In this document: positions 19,701-32,834 of the stretch, in pieces
Layout of the letters: each line of letters begins with the position of its first letter
How positions within the stretch are numbered: the first letter of the stretch is position 1
Source: Rubrivivax sp.
GTDB lineage: Bacteria > Pseudomonadota > Gammaproteobacteria > Burkholderiales > Burkholderiaceae_C
Assembly: GCA_030681795.1 (NCBI GenBank)
Contig: JAUXRG010000078.1
Coordinates: forward strand, 124,001-188,000
Length of the DNA: 64,000 bases
Direction: 5' to 3'
The notes under the pieces: generated by a model
Told to the model about the DNA's origin: nothing
Database searches by the model: none
What the model saw: the letters and a program-made list of their open reading frames with translations, nothing else
Made by a program: the position numbers and the translations under genes

Positions 19701-20946
19701 CCGTCTGCATGGCGCGCATGGCGGCGGCCAGCGTGGCCGACTCGCCGCCCAGGGCTTGGGGCAATGGCGTGGCGTAGTCCCCGTCCCCGATCCGGTGGGC
19801 CGCCGTGGTCAACGCCCGCAGTGGCAGGACGACGCGCCGCACGTAGAACACGAACAGGGTGGCGCTGATCAGAAACATCACCGCGGTGCCGCCCAGGGCC
19901 AGGCTGCGCACGGGGGCGGTCGCTGCGCTGACCTGCGTATCGGGCAGGGCGATGGCCATGAAGAGGGCGCGTTGCGGCCGCAGCGGATCGAAGCCGATGC
20001 GGATCAGCTGGATGTGCACCAGCCCCGCCGCCGATGGCGCTGTCAGCATGCCTTGACCGGCGGAACCGGATTCGAGCGCGGCTGACAAAGGAATGCCGGG
20101 GAAGTCGTCCTGCCAACGCGCACGCCGTCCCAGATCGAAGGCGAAGGTCCGGCGGGCGTCCGGATGGACCAGGTAGTCGCCCTGGTCGTTCATGACATAG
20201 CCCTGCGTGCCCGTCATCACATTGGCCGCGAAATCGTCCAGGTCGGGGCCGACATCCAGGTCGACGACGACCATGCCGAACAGCTCGCCGTCAGGGGCAA
20301 ATACCGGCGTGGCCGCTCGCACCGTGCGCACATGGGGCACCAGGATCTTCCCCTGTTCCTGCCTGAGGCCGATCTCGGAGAGATGGACTTCGCCCTCCTT
20401 GAGCGTGCGCGTGGCCTGGAAAAAGTCGCTGCCCCTGGTTTGCTCCATCTGCTCGGGCGCCAGGGCCACCGCCCGGCCATCGCGCAGGGCGACGCGAACG
20501 AGTTCCCGACCCTGGTCGGCGACGCCCACGAAGCGAAGTTGGAAGTGGCTCGGACGGGCCGTGGCGAAGGCGCTGAAGATGCCATCGAGGCGCCTGTGCC
20601 AGGTCGCCATGGTGTTGGCTTCCTGGGCATCGAACCCGCGGTTGCGGCTGGCTCGAATGATCCCCTGCACCGGCGGTGTATGGGCGAGAAACTGCGCATC
20701 CTTGCTGACTTGAGCGAAGCCCTGGACCAGCTTGTCGCCCATGCGCTTGGCGCGCGCCACCTGCCGCGACTCGTTGTTCGCAAGGTAGCTCTCCCGCTCG
20801 TGCCAGCTGACCAGGGACGCCACCAGGAACATCGCCGCGGTGACGAGCAACATGGCCAGGAAGGCCAGGAAGGCACTCGGGGAAAGGAACCCTGTCCGGT
20901 CGAGGAAAGCCTTGAATCGGGAGGCCGGGTTCAAGTCAGCATCCAT
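16726..20946 (-). CDS. hybrid histidine kinase with Cache-like sensor, PAS-PAS-GAF, REC and Hpt
   Basis: 1406 residues. Rough order: membrane segment 24-47; periplasmic double-Cache-like sensor to about 345 (GYVMNDQGDYLVHPDA is typical); second membrane segment about 350-375; HAMP; PAS about 445-565 and 575-690; GAF about 710-850; HisKA with [15 protein letters not shown] near 910; HATPase; receiver with LLVDDHVTNRE and TDCHMPDMDG; C-terminal Hpt with AHRMKGAARMIGA. All phosphorelay residues (His, Asp, His) are present. It probably senses a small extracellular ligand and relays phosphate through its Hpt to a separate regulator, most likely the REC-EAL-REC protein next door (TAATG overlap or 38-base gap). 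No ribosome-binding site was obvious at the start. Confidence 0.92.
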   Translation of the reverse strand: MDADLNPASRFKAFLDRTGFLSPSAFLAFLAMLLVTAAMFLVASLVSWHERESYLANNESRQVARAKRMGDKLVQGFAQVSKDAQFLAHTPPVQGIIRASRNRGFDAQEANTMATWHRRLDGIFSAFATARPSHFQLRFVGVADQGRELVRVALRDGRAVALAPEQMEQTRGSDFFQATRTLKEGEVHLSEIGLRQEQGKILVPHVRTVRAATPVFAPDGELFGMVVVDLDVGPDLDDFAANVMTGTQGYVMNDQGDYLVHPDARRTFAFDLGRRARWQDDFPGIPLSAALESGSAGQGMLTAPSAAGLVHIQLIRIGFDPLRPQRALFMAIALPDTQVSAATAPVRSLALGGTAVMFLISATLFVFYVRRVVLPLRALTTAAHRIGDGDYATPLPQALGGESATLAAAMRAMQTGIVAREQEISRTNAAASYSAEYANHVFDAAPGAMLLVDGLGHILRANRTAEPTFGYSQQELLGQPVELLIPARLHVQHKAMRYAYLDSTVAADSQVPKVMGLGRKVLGVRKDGREILLEVSLSTLKFGEDRHVIVALTDVTERKTAEQALRQNEERMRLMTHSIRDYAIVMIDLEGHVVSWNEGAFRLHGYHELEIVGQPMSRFYTPEDVAAGKPARLLALAERDGRCEDEAWRVRKDGSRFFADVVLSPIRDHAGALMGFAKITRDVTERRAAQTQAQRDREQQDTLHELLEISMANSPLEDVLERSLDKLLRVSWLTAQPLGGIFVKDESAPSLRLLVARNLPPEITSLCGNVALGHCHCGQAAASGQLQYAQSLDARHGTHYLGMKDHGHYAAPLVSDGQVLGVLMVYLPIDFERSPARDQFFTSVADIVAGAISRRRTEQALVEYQANLEQTVLVRTADLDRARQEAERLTRVKDTFLATMSHEIRTPMNAFLGMLELLALQRLNGEQTRMLAVAQQSGRSLLRIIDDILDFSKIEADKLAIHPEPASIAEMVELTASFFRPVAGSKGLRLVHRISPDISPAVMVDRLRLRQILNNFVSNAIKFTERGQVEIKAELLQHQPGLDRVRISVSDTGMGISPQVQARLFQPFSQADAETTRRHGGTGLGLAICQRLADMMQARIEMQSVPGQGTTLSLTLDLPVIEIGELRAAQESARAPAAAFMAADAPSVAVALATGTLVLLVDDHVTNREVLTAQLRALGYASEQASSSDEALRKWESCSYGLLITDCHMPDMDGYQLAREIRRQEAETGRKRTPILAWTANAMNDVADGCTAQGMDDVLVKPADLRTLKDKLARLLPPPAEPGDEKLLQAEPAEPPGALAGTLNLAVLHELSGGDADMERRVLARFRKANQPDARALARAIAEHDLAAVTQLAHRMKGAARMIGASEFAAACEALEQAGRDGDGDAIARGQARFDNALLQLERILP

Positions 20947-21146
20947 TCAGGCTGGCGCGCCATTCGTGCGCCGTCTGCGCCAGGCGCACGCAGGTTCCGC
21001 GCGGCAGGGTTCGATTTGGCCGCAGACCCCTTTCGAATGCCATCGCCTTCTCCGTTGAAATGCCCACGCGGGGATGAGGCCCTTGCCCGAGGATACGACC
21101 AAAGGGCGCTGACCGGCCGCCGGGCGCTCGACAGCGGCAATGCGGT

Positions 21147-24100
21147 CTAGGGAGGCTCGAGCGCGCCGCGAAGGTGCGCCAGCAGCGCCGTCATCTCCAC
21201 CACCAGGGCGGCGCAGCTTGCAGCCAGCTCGTCGGGTTCGGCGCCGTTGCGAATCGCCAATTGCAGGAGGCCCGCCGCATCCGAGGCCCGGAGCGCCCCG
21301 ACGGTGGCCGCCGAGCCCTTGATGTCGTGCGCCAGCCGCTGCAGGGCTTCCAGGTCGTTCGCGGCCAGGCGCGCCGAAAGTTCAGCCGGATCCTGCGCGT
21401 GGCTGCGCGCAAACAGGGCCAGCAGCTCCGTGTAGCGGGCGATGTTGCCGCCCATCAGCATCAACCCACGTTCGATGTCCAGCCCCGTCACGCTGGCCAG
21501 GCGCCAAGGCTCGGGCGGGCCCGCGGCATGGGCGTGTCGCGCCGGCGAGGCCGGCTCACCCGGCGCTGCCTGCGGCGCTGTCGAACCCGCGGGCAGCCAT
21601 TTGAGCAGCATCGAATACAGCGTGCCGGGATTCACCGGCTTGCCGATGAAGTCGTTCATCCCCGCTTCCAGGCAGGCGCGCCGGTCGTCTTCGAAGACAT
21701 TGGCGCTCATGGCCAGGATGGGCTTGCGCTGCTGCCCCTCCAGCGCGCGAATGCGGCGTGCGGCCTCCAGGCCGTCCATGCGTGGCATCTGCATGTCCAT
21801 CAGGATCAGCCGGTAGTCGGTCTGCAACGCCTGGTGCACGGCGTCGACGCCATCGACGGCAACGTCCACGGCCAGGCCCGCGCCATGCAGCAGTTCGAGC
21901 GCCACTTCGCGGTTGACGGCGTTGTCCTCGGCCAGCAGGACGCGCTCGCCGCCATGCCACCGGCGAAGTTCGGCTTGCGGGTTCGCCAGCTTGGCCGCGG
22001 CCTCGGCGGGCATGACACCTTTGCCGCGGCCGATGCGGGCGGTGAACCAGAAGCTGCTGCCCTGGCCCGGTTCGCTGGCCGCACCGGCCTCGCCCCCCAT
22101 CAACTCGGCCAGCCTGCGGGTGATGACCAGGCCGAGCCCCGTGCCACCGTACTTGCGGGTGGTGGAGGCATCGCTCTGCTCGAAGGCGTTGAACAGGCCG
22201 GCGAGCTTTTCGGGTGCGACGCCGATGCCGGTGTCCGCGACCTCGAAGCGCACCAGGACGTCGTCTGCGCCCTCTTCGATCAGGGCCGCGCGCAAGCGGA
22301 TCGTCCCCCGCTCGGTGAATTTGACGGCGTTGCCGGCGTAGTTGAGCAAGGCCTGGCGCAAGCGGGTGAGGTCGCCGTGCAGCCAGACCGGGACGCCGTG
22401 CGCATCGACCTCGACCCCCAGCCCCTTGGCACGCGCCGCGTCCGCGATCAGCGAGTGGACATGGTCGAGCAGCGCGTCCAGGGGAAAGTTGACATGGTCG
22501 AGCTCGAGCCTGCCGGCCTCGATCTTGGAGATATCGAGGATGTCGTTGATGACGGCCAGCAGGTGGGCCGCGGCCACGTTGATCTTGGCCAGCCAGTCCG
22601 CCTGCGCGGGCGCCGGGTCGGTGCCGCGCAGCAGATGCGTCAGCCCGATGATGGCGTTCAGGGGCGTGCGGATCTCGTGGCTCATATTGGCCAGGAAGAC
22701 GCTCTTGGCGGTATTGGCCGACTCCGCGCTGTCGCGCTGGGCGCGCGTGCGCAGGGTGTCGATGCCGAAGGCGATATTGCGTGCCAGTTCCTCCAGCGGC
22801 GCCACTTCCGGGGCGCCGAACGCCTGGGGCTCGGCCGCATAGACGAACAGGACGCCGAAGGCGCGTGGCCCGCTCATCAGGGGAAGCGCGATGCTCGAGC
22901 GGAATCCGCGTGCCGTGGCCGCTTCCTTCCAGGGCGCCACCCGCGGGTTGCTGAGGTAGTCCTGGTTGACCTGGGTCAGGCCGGTCGTGAGGGCCATGCC
23001 CGTGGGGCCCTGCCCGATGTCCTGCGCCGCGTCCCACGAGACACGGACGCCGTGCAGATAGCCGTCCTTGTCGCCCGCCTGCGCCACCAGCCGCACCGAC
23101 TTCAATTCATCCTGCTGCGCGTAGCCGACCCAGGCCATCAGGTAGCCACCGCCTTCCACCACGGTGCGGCAAACCTCGTCGAGGTAGCTCGGCTCGTCGC
23201 GCGCCCGGGCCTGCGCGAGGTTGCAGTCGCTGAGCACGCGCAGCGCGCGGTTCAGGCGCCGCAGCCCTTCGTCGGCCTGCTGGCGCTGGGCATCCAGGGC
23301 AGCGAGCTTGACCTGGGTCTGGGCAAGCCAGCCCAGCACGCTGTCCTGCCGGTCCGGGCCGACCGGGACGGCGGGCGAGAAGTCGCCACCGCCCAGGCGG
23401 GCGATCCCCGTATAGACCTCGGCAACGCGGCCTCCCAGGACGAGGTGCAGTTGGCGACGCCCGCGCCAGAGCGCGAAAGCCAGTGCCAGGCCGAAGAGGA
23501 TCAGTGTCGCGAGCAGCCGCCGAGCCTGGGCCACGGCCGCGTCGACGGCGTTCAGCGTGCGCCGGTCGGCCATGCGGGCGAACTCGCCGATCGGACGCAT
23601 GATGTCGGCCTTGGCCTGGTGGTAGGCCGTGTCGTGCAGCATCGCTATCGCCCGCGCACGGTCGGCATCGCCCGGGGATTTGCCGGCATCGATCAAGGCC
23701 ATGGCGGCGAATTCGGTGCGCGTGAGTGCATCCGAGTTCTGCTTGGCTTTCGCGAGCTGGGCAAACTCAGCGTCAGAGAATTCCGCAGCCCGCATCAGGT
23801 CCAGCAAGGGCACAGTCGGCCCCATGCCCCGGGGCCGCAGGTCGTCGGCCAGCACCAGATCCCAGTAGACATTCCCGTGGTCGACGGGGCGGGGCTTGCG
23901 GCCGTCGCGGATGTCGAGGATCTCCTCGTAGTGCCGCCGGTACAGCGGGTCTCGCGTCACCACATAGGTGCGCGCCATCCGCGTCAGGTCGTCGGACGAC
24001 TGGCGCAATTCTTCGGACAGCGTGGTCGAGAGCTGACGCAGCTCGTTGGCCCGATCGATGCGCCTTTCCGCCACCACGTAGAAGGCCAGGTTCACCACCA

Positions 24101-24173
24101 CCACGGCAAACAGCAGCAACGCCAGCCACATGGAGCTGGCGGTGCGGCGCAAGGCGTTGCTGGCGGTATTCAT
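21147..24173 (-). CDS. hybrid histidine kinase with helical periplasmic sensor, GAF, REC and Hpt
   Basis: 1008 residues from ATG 24173 ([16 protein letters not shown]), chosen because the 36 residues before it in the ORF track are proline/alanine-rich and not family-like. Order: membrane segment about 15-35; a mostly helical periplasmic region ([24 protein letters not shown] is a recurring motif in such sensors) to about 225; second membrane segment ([17 protein letters not shown]); GAF about 310-470; HisKA ([19 protein letters not shown]); HATPase; receiver with [11 protein letters not shown] and [10 protein letters not shown]; Hpt with [13 protein letters not shown]. The signal is unknown. 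It is separated from the next kinase by 200 bases on the same strand and faces the third kinase across a 249-base divergent gap. Confidence 0.91.
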   Translation of the reverse strand: MNTASNALRRTASSMWLALLLFAVVVVNLAFYVVAERRIDRANELRQLSTTLSEELRQSSDDLTRMARTYVVTRDPLYRRHYEEILDIRDGRKPRPVDHGNVYWDLVLADDLRPRGMGPTVPLLDLMRAAEFSDAEFAQLAKAKQNSDALTRTEFAAMALIDAGKSPGDADRARAIAMLHDTAYHQAKADIMRPIGEFARMADRRTLNAVDAAVAQARRLLATLILFGLALAFALWRGRRQLHLVLGGRVAEVYTGIARLGGGDFSPAVPVGPDRQDSVLGWLAQTQVKLAALDAQRQQADEGLRRLNRALRVLSDCNLAQARARDEPSYLDEVCRTVVEGGGYLMAWVGYAQQDELKSVRLVAQAGDKDGYLHGVRVSWDAAQDIGQGPTGMALTTGLTQVNQDYLSNPRVAPWKEAATARGFRSSIALPLMSGPRAFGVLFVYAAEPQAFGAPEVAPLEELARNIAFGIDTLRTRAQRDSAESANTAKSVFLANMSHEIRTPLNAIIGLTHLLRGTDPAPAQADWLAKINVAAAHLLAVINDILDISKIEAGRLELDHVNFPLDALLDHVHSLIADAARAKGLGVEVDAHGVPVWLHGDLTRLRQALLNYAGNAVKFTERGTIRLRAALIEEGADDVLVRFEVADTGIGVAPEKLAGLFNAFEQSDASTTRKYGGTGLGLVITRRLAELMGGEAGAASEPGQGSSFWFTARIGRGKGVMPAEAAAKLANPQAELRRWHGGERVLLAEDNAVNREVALELLHGAGLAVDVAVDGVDAVHQALQTDYRLILMDMQMPRMDGLEAARRIRALEGQQRKPILAMSANVFEDDRRACLEAGMNDFIGKPVNPGTLYSMLLKWLPAGSTAPQAAPGEPASPARHAHAAGPPEPWRLASVTGLDIERGLMLMGGNIARYTELLALFARSHAQDPAELSARLAANDLEALQRLAHDIKGSAATVGALRASDAAGLLQLAIRNGAEPDELAASCAALVVEMTALLAHLRGALEPP

Positions 24174-24422
24174 CGTGGACCTGCCTGACGGGGCACCTTG
24201 CCCTGCTGGCGCCGGACCCGGGCCGGCGCGTGAGGCCGCATGGTAGCCATGTGGCGAGGCCGCGGGGCATGAAAACTTCACTGCATCGCAACCAAGATGG
24301 GCGTCTTAGGGGGGTCTCTTCCAGGCTTGGGCGGTCTGGCCCCTCGGGAAAATCGCCAAGGGCGGCGTTCCACTCCAGGGGGCTGCCCGCCGCGCCACGA
24401 CTTCAACCCGGAAAACGCCGAG

Positions 24423-27400
24423 ATGCCCCGCCTGCCCAGCCCCTGGCGCACGCGCGCCCTGCCCGCCCTCGTGCTGTTGGGCGGGCTGTGCACCGCCGCC
24501 GTCGTCGGCCTGTGGCAGCAGCGCGCCATCGAGGACCAGGCCCTGGCCGATTTCCGGCACAGCGCCGGCCTCGTCGGCAGCGAACTCGCGCGTCGCTTCG
24601 CCGAGCCCGTCCATGTCCTGCACGGCATCAACGGTCTTTACGATGCCAGCGCGCGGGTGGAACGTGACGAGTTCCGCGCCTATATCGAGTCACGTGGCAT
24701 CGCGAGCAATTTCCCCGGCGTGCGCGGCTTCGGCTTCATCACCCGCGTCGAGCGCAGCCAGCTCGCCGCATTCACCGAGGCCGAGCGCGCCGACGGCGCG
24801 CCGCGGTTCGCCGTGCGGGAGATGGGCGACGGCGGCCACTCCGACCTCTACGTCATCAGGTTCGTCGAGCCTGCGAACCGCAATGTCGGCGCACAGGGCC
24901 TGGACATCGGCTCGGAAAAGACCCGTCGCGAAGGCGCCGAGAGCGCCGTTCTCAGCGGCCTGCCCACGCTGAGCGCCGCGATCACGCTGGTCCAGGATTC
25001 ACGGCGCAGCCCGGCCTTCCTGCTGTATCTGCCCGTATTCCGCAACGGCACCGACCCGGTCACTCTGAGCCAGCGCCGCGCGGCGCTGATCGGCCTGGCG
25101 TATGCACCGATCGTCGCGTCCGAGCTGCTCCAGGGCCTGCCCTTTGTCGAAGACGGCAGGTTGCAGGTGGCGTTGTTCGACGAAGTGAGCGAAGCGCCTG
25201 CCCAGGCTGCGGTATTCGACTCCGCAGCGCAGGAGGCCCGCGAGGCAGGCCACGCCCCGCTAGCGCGCCCGCCCAGCCGCCACGACCTCTCGCTCCGCGT
25301 CGCCCTGCCGGGCCGGCAGATGACGCTGCGCGTGCGCAGCACCCCGCAATTCGACGCCGCCCACGCGTCTGCCACACCCTGGTTCGTCTTCGCCGTGGGT
25401 GCGCTGGCGGCCTTGCTGCTCGCGGCCCTGGTGCGCCAGCAGGCCACCGGGCGGCGGCGCGCCGAAGCGCTGGCCGCGGACATGGCCGGCGAACTCGACC
25501 GCCTGGCGCAGGGGGTCAGGCGCACTTCGAACGCGGTGTCCGTGGCCGACCTCGACCCGCGCATCACCCGGGCCAGCGAAGGTGTCACCCGCGTCAGCGG
25601 CTACACCCTGGAGCAGGCCCAGGCCCGGCTGGAGGCTGCGCTGCGCGACTCCGACGCGCTGCTCACGGCGCTCAACGTGCACGCGATCATCTCGATGACC
25701 GACCGCACCGGGCGGATCACCGATGCCAACGATGCCTTCTGCCGCATCAGCGGCTACACCCGCGGCGAATTGCTGGGGCAGAGCCACCGCATCGTCAACT
25801 CCCGCTCCCATCCACCGGGCTTCTGGAGCGAGATGTGGCGCGGCATCGCCAAGGGCAAGCCCTGGCGCGGCGAGGTCTGCAATCGCGCGAAGGACGGCTC
25901 GCTGTACTGGGTGGACACCTTCGTCGCGCCGTACGTCGGCGGCGACGGCCGGATCGAGAAGTACATCTCGATCCGCATCGACATCACGGCCAGCAAGAAG
26001 GCCGAGGCCGAGGTGCAGCGCAGCGGGCAACTGCTGCGTGGCGCCATCGACGCCATCGACGAGGCCTTCGTGCTCTACGACCCGGATGACCGCCTCGTGT
26101 TCTGCAACGATAGATACCGCCAGGTCTACGCCGGTGAGGCCCACCTGATGGTGCCCGGCGTGCGCTTCGAGGACCTGGTGCGCCATGGCGCAGCGCAAGG
26201 CCACTTCGCCGATGCCGTCGGCCGTGTCGACGAATGGGTGGCCGAGCGTCTGGCCGCGCACCGGGCCGGCACCTCCAACATGGTGCAGAGGCACGCCAAC
26301 GGCCGCGTCCTGCGCATCATCGAGCGCGTCATGCCCGACGGCCACCTCGTCGGCTTTCGCATCGACATCACCGAGATGGTGCAAGCCACCGAGGCCGCAC
26401 AGGCCGCCTCCACGGCCAAGAGCCAGTTCCTGGCCAATATGAGCCACGAGATCCGCACGCCGATGAATGCCATCCTGGGCATGCTCACGCTGCTGCGCAA
26501 GACCGGGCTCGACGCCCGCCAGGCCGACTACGCCGTCAAGACCGAGGGCGCGGCGCGCTCGCTGCTGGGCCTGCTCAACGAGATCCTGGACTTCTCCAAG
26601 GTCGAGGCCGGCAAGACGGCACTGGACCCGCAACCCTTCCGCATCGACCAGCTGCTGCGCGACCTGTCGGTGATCCTCTCGGCCGGCCTGGACAAGAAAC
26701 CCGTGGAGGTGTTATTCGACATCGACCCGCGCCTGCCGCGCGAGCTGGTGGGCGATGCGATGCGCTTGCAGCAGGTGCTGGTCAACCTGGGCAGCAACGC
26801 GATCAAGTTCACGGCCCAGGGTGAAGTGGTGTTGTCGCTGGCGGTGCTGCAGCAGGACGCCGGCAGCGTGACGCTGGATATTGCGGTGCGCGACACCGGC
26901 ATAGGCATCGCCCCGGAAAACCTGGACCGCATCTTCAGCAGCTTCACGCAGGCCGAGGCCTCGACGACGCGGCGCTTCGGCGGCACCGGGCTGGGCTTGG
27001 CCATCAGCCAGCGCCTGGTGGCGCTGATGGGCGGCCAGCTCGGGGTGGAGAGCACGCTCGGGCAAGGCAGTCGCTTTCGCTTCTGCATTTCGCTGCCGCT
27101 GGCCGCCCATCGCACGGCCGATCGGGTGGCCGCCACGGTGGCGCTGCGCGTCCTCGTCATCGACGACAACGCGGCCGCGCGCGAGGTGCTCGAACGCATG
27201 GGCCGGTCGCTGGGTTGGGAGGTCGAAGCGGTCGACAGCGGCGAGGCCGCGCTGGCCCGGCTGCAAGCCCAGGCCGGCGCCGCGGATGCCTACCAGGCGA
27301 TCCTCGTCGACTGGCAGATGCCCGGGCTGGACGGCTGGCAGACCTGCGAGCGCATCCGCAGCCTGCGGCTGCCGGGCACGGCGCCCGTGGTCATGATGGT

Positions 27401-28712
27401 CACCTCGCACGGCCGCGAGATGTTCACCCAGCGCAAGGTGGCCCAGCAGGCACTGCTCGACGGCTTCCTGGTCAAACCCGTCACCGCGTCGATGCTCTTC
27501 GATGCCGTCGTCGATGCGCGCGCCGGGCGCCGGCAGGCGCATCCGTCGCGGCAAGGGGCCGCGGCGTCGGGCCCGCGGCTGAGCGGCCTGCGCGTGCTGC
27601 TGGCCGAAGACAACCTCAACAACCAGCAGGTCGCTCGCGAGCTGCTCGAAGACGAAGGCGCGATCGTGCAGATCGCCGGTGACGGGCAGGAAGCCGTGGC
27701 CGCCGTGGCCGCGGCGACGACGCCGTTCGACGTCGTGCTGATGGACCTGCAGATGCCGCGGATGGACGGCTTCCAGGCCACCGAGTCGATTCGCCAGGGG
27801 TTGAAGCACGCGACCCTGCCGATCGTGGCGATGACCGCCAATGCGATGGCCTCCGACCGCGAGGCCTGCCTGGCCTCCGGCATGAACGACCACGTGGGCA
27901 AGCCCTTCGACCTGGGCCATCTGGTGCGCGTGCTGCGCCGGCACGCGGGCCGCCAGGAGACACCCTCGGGCGCCGACCTTGCCGCGGCGCGGTTGGGGCC
28001 CGGCGTGCCGCCTGAAGCGCCGCTTGAAGCGCTGCCCGAAGCGGTGCAGCACGCCGCCGCCGCAGCCGGCGTCGACCTGCCGGCCGCGCTGCGGCGCCTG
28101 GGTGGCAAGCACGCGGTCTATCGACGCATGCTGGGCAGCTTCATCCGCGACCTCGCCGGCATGCCGGCGCAATTGCAGGAGCAGCTCGATCAAGGGGACT
28201 GGCCGGCGGCGTCGCGCCAGCTGCACACGCTCAAGGGCCTGGCCGCCACGCTGGGCGCCACGGCGCTGGCCGCCGTGGCGAGCCAGGGCGAGCAGCGGCT
28301 GGCCGACGCGGCACTGCCCGCTGAGGCGAGCGACGCGGTCGGTCGCGCCTGCGCGGCCATCGCCGCGGCCGAGCCCGGCCTGGCCAGCCTGACGCAAGCC
28401 CTGCAGGCCCTGCAGGCCGCCAGCCCGGAACCGGCACCGGGCGCCAGCGCACCGGACACCACGGCGCTGCGGGCGGCCTTGCAGGCCTTGGCCGGGCAGC
28501 TGCGCGAGGCCGACATGGCCGCCACCGAGGCGGTGGTGGCGTTGCAGCGGCAGTTCGGCGCGGCCGGCCTGGCGCAGCTGCAAGCGCTGGACGATGCCGT
28601 CGGTGCGCTGGACTTCGAGCGCGCGCTGGCGCTGTGCCAGGGGCTCATTGCGGAGCTCGAATCTCGCAGGGCCTACGATGCGGGGGTCGCAGCCCCGAGG
28701 GCGCTGGCATGA
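24423..28712 (+). CDS. CHASE-PAS hybrid histidine kinase with two REC domains and Hpt
   Basis: 1429 residues from ATG 24423 (MPRLPSPWRTRALPALVLL). Order: membrane segment about 12-30; periplasmic CHASE domain about 70-290 (GVRGFGFITRVERSQLAAF, LDIGSEKTRREGAESA); second membrane segment about 320-340; PAS about 425-540; a second PAS-like region about 555-665; HisKA with [15 protein letters not shown]; HATPase; receiver 1 (LVIDDNAAARE, VDWQMPGLDG); receiver 2 (LLAEDNLNNQQ, MDLQMPRMDG); Hpt with LHTLKGLAATLGA; then a helical tail. CHASE domains bind small extracellular molecules. The gene ends in an ATGA overlap with the diguanylate cyclase gene, so kinase and cyclase are made together and probably form a signalling pair. 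Confidence 0.92.
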   Translation: MPRLPSPWRTRALPALVLLGGLCTAAVVGLWQQRAIEDQALADFRHSAGLVGSELARRFAEPVHVLHGINGLYDASARVERDEFRAYIESRGIASNFPGVRGFGFITRVERSQLAAFTEAERADGAPRFAVREMGDGGHSDLYVIRFVEPANRNVGAQGLDIGSEKTRREGAESAVLSGLPTLSAAITLVQDSRRSPAFLLYLPVFRNGTDPVTLSQRRAALIGLAYAPIVASELLQGLPFVEDGRLQVALFDEVSEAPAQAAVFDSAAQEAREAGHAPLARPPSRHDLSLRVALPGRQMTLRVRSTPQFDAAHASATPWFVFAVGALAALLLAALVRQQATGRRRAEALAADMAGELDRLAQGVRRTSNAVSVADLDPRITRASEGVTRVSGYTLEQAQARLEAALRDSDALLTALNVHAIISMTDRTGRITDANDAFCRISGYTRGELLGQSHRIVNSRSHPPGFWSEMWRGIAKGKPWRGEVCNRAKDGSLYWVDTFVAPYVGGDGRIEKYISIRIDITASKKAEAEVQRSGQLLRGAIDAIDEAFVLYDPDDRLVFCNDRYRQVYAGEAHLMVPGVRFEDLVRHGAAQGHFADAVGRVDEWVAERLAAHRAGTSNMVQRHANGRVLRIIERVMPDGHLVGFRIDITEMVQATEAAQAASTAKSQFLANMSHEIRTPMNAILGMLTLLRKTGLDARQADYAVKTEGAARSLLGLLNEILDFSKVEAGKTALDPQPFRIDQLLRDLSVILSAGLDKKPVEVLFDIDPRLPRELVGDAMRLQQVLVNLGSNAIKFTAQGEVVLSLAVLQQDAGSVTLDIAVRDTGIGIAPENLDRIFSSFTQAEASTTRRFGGTGLGLAISQRLVALMGGQLGVESTLGQGSRFRFCISLPLAAHRTADRVAATVALRVLVIDDNAAAREVLERMGRSLGWEVEAVDSGEAALARLQAQAGAADAYQAILVDWQMPGLDGWQTCERIRSLRLPGTAPVVMMVTSHGREMFTQRKVAQQALLDGFLVKPVTASMLFDAVVDARAGRRQAHPSRQGAAASGPRLSGLRVLLAEDNLNNQQVARELLEDEGAIVQIAGDGQEAVAAVAAATTPFDVVLMDLQMPRMDGFQATESIRQGLKHATLPIVAMTANAMASDREACLASGMNDHVGKPFDLGHLVRVLRRHAGRQETPSGADLAAARLGPGVPPEAPLEALPEAVQHAAAAAGVDLPAALRRLGGKHAVYRRMLGSFIRDLAGMPAQLQEQLDQGDWPAASRQLHTLKGLAATLGATALAAVASQGEQRLADAALPAEASDAVGRACAAIAAAEPGLASLTQALQALQAASPEPAPGASAPDTTALRAALQALAGQLREADMAATEAVVALQRQFGAAGLAQLQALDDAVGALDFERALALCQGLIAELESRRAYDAGVAAPRALA

Positions 28713-29713
28713 ACAACGAATCCGACCGGGCCGAGCCCGCAGCACCCCGACCCGAACTCGAGCTGTCCCTTCTGCTCGGCGGCGTGGCGGGCGCGGCCCC
28801 GCGCCGAGTGCGGCTGCTGGTCGTCGACGACCAGCCGGTCAACGTGCAGGCGCTGTACCAGGTCTTCGCCGCGGACTACCAGGTCCTCATGGCGACGAGC
28901 GGGCGCCAGGCGCTGGACCTGTGCCGCAGCAAGCCGCCCGACCTGGTCCTGCTCGACGTCGTGATGCCGGACATGGACGGCCATGCGCTGTGCCGCGAGC
29001 TCAAAGCCGACCCGCAGACGCGCGACATCCCGGTGATCTTCGTGACCTCCCACAGCGACTCGGCCTCGGAGGAACAGGGGCTGGCGGCCGGCGCGGTGGA
29101 CTTCATCGCCAAGCCGATCAACCCCGCCATCGTCAGGGCGCGGGTCAAGACGCACGTGACGTTGAAGCTGCAGTCGGACTTCCTGCGCCAGCTCGCGTTC
29201 ATCGATGGCCTGACCGGCGTGGCCAATCGCCGCCACTTCGACGCGAGGCTGCGCGACGAGGCGCGGCGTGCCGCGCGCAACGGCTCGGCCTTGTCGCTGG
29301 TGCTGCTGGACGTGGACCACTTCAAGCACTTCAACGACCGCTATGGCCACCAGGCCGGCGACGACTGCCTGCGCCGACTGGCGCTGACGCTGCGCCAGGG
29401 GCTGCAGCGCCCGGGCGACGTGCTGGCGCGCTACGGCGGCGAGGAGTTCGTCGTCCTGCTGCCCGAGACGGAGCTCGACGGGGCGCTGCAACTGTGCGAG
29501 ATCCTGCGCCAGCGCGTCGCCGGGCTGGCCATCGAACACAGCGCCAGCCGCCTGAAGGAGAAGGTCGTGACCCTGAGCATGGGTGTGGCATGCGCCAGCG
29601 GGGGCGGCCCCCGCGACGGGCAAGAACTGCTGGCCCTGGCCGACCGCCAGCTCTACGCCGCCAAGGGCGCAGGCCGCGCGCAGGCGCTGGGCGCGCGACT
29701 GGTCCCGCAGTAG
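28709..29713 (+). CDS. REC-GGDEF response regulator (diguanylate cyclase)
   Basis: 334 residues, starting at the ATG that overlaps the kinase stop (ATGA). The receiver (about 35-150) has LLVVDDQPVNVQ and the phospho-acceptor in LLDVVMPDMDG with K in FIAKPI. The GGDEF domain (about 170-330) has DGLTGVANRR, DVDHFKHFNDRYGH and the active GGEEF form (ARYGGEEFVVL). RPGD lies five residues before GGEEF, the spacing of the RxxD product-inhibition site, so feedback control by c-di-GMP is expected. This is the WspR/PleD-like arrangement in which receiver phosphorylation drives dimerisation and cyclase activity. The upstream CHASE kinase is the obvious phospho-donor. It converges with fadH, 43 bases away. 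Confidence 0.94.
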   Translation: MNNESDRAEPAAPRPELELSLLLGGVAGAAPRRVRLLVVDDQPVNVQALYQVFAADYQVLMATSGRQALDLCRSKPPDLVLLDVVMPDMDGHALCRELKADPQTRDIPVIFVTSHSDSASEEQGLAAGAVDFIAKPINPAIVRARVKTHVTLKLQSDFLRQLAFIDGLTGVANRRHFDARLRDEARRAARNGSALSLVLLDVDHFKHFNDRYGHQAGDDCLRRLALTLRQGLQRPGDVLARYGGEEFVVLLPETELDGALQLCEILRQRVAGLAIEHSASRLKEKVVTLSMGVACASGGGPRDGQELLALADRQLYAAKGAGRAQALGARLVPQ

Positions 29714-29756
29714 CCCTCCCCCACGGCCTCTCGAAGCGCCAGCGCCCCATGCGGCC

Positions 29757-32797
<3,041 letters not shown>

Positions 32798-32834
32798 GGC
32801 CGCTATTCCCCCGGCAAGCCCGCGCCCGCCCTGC

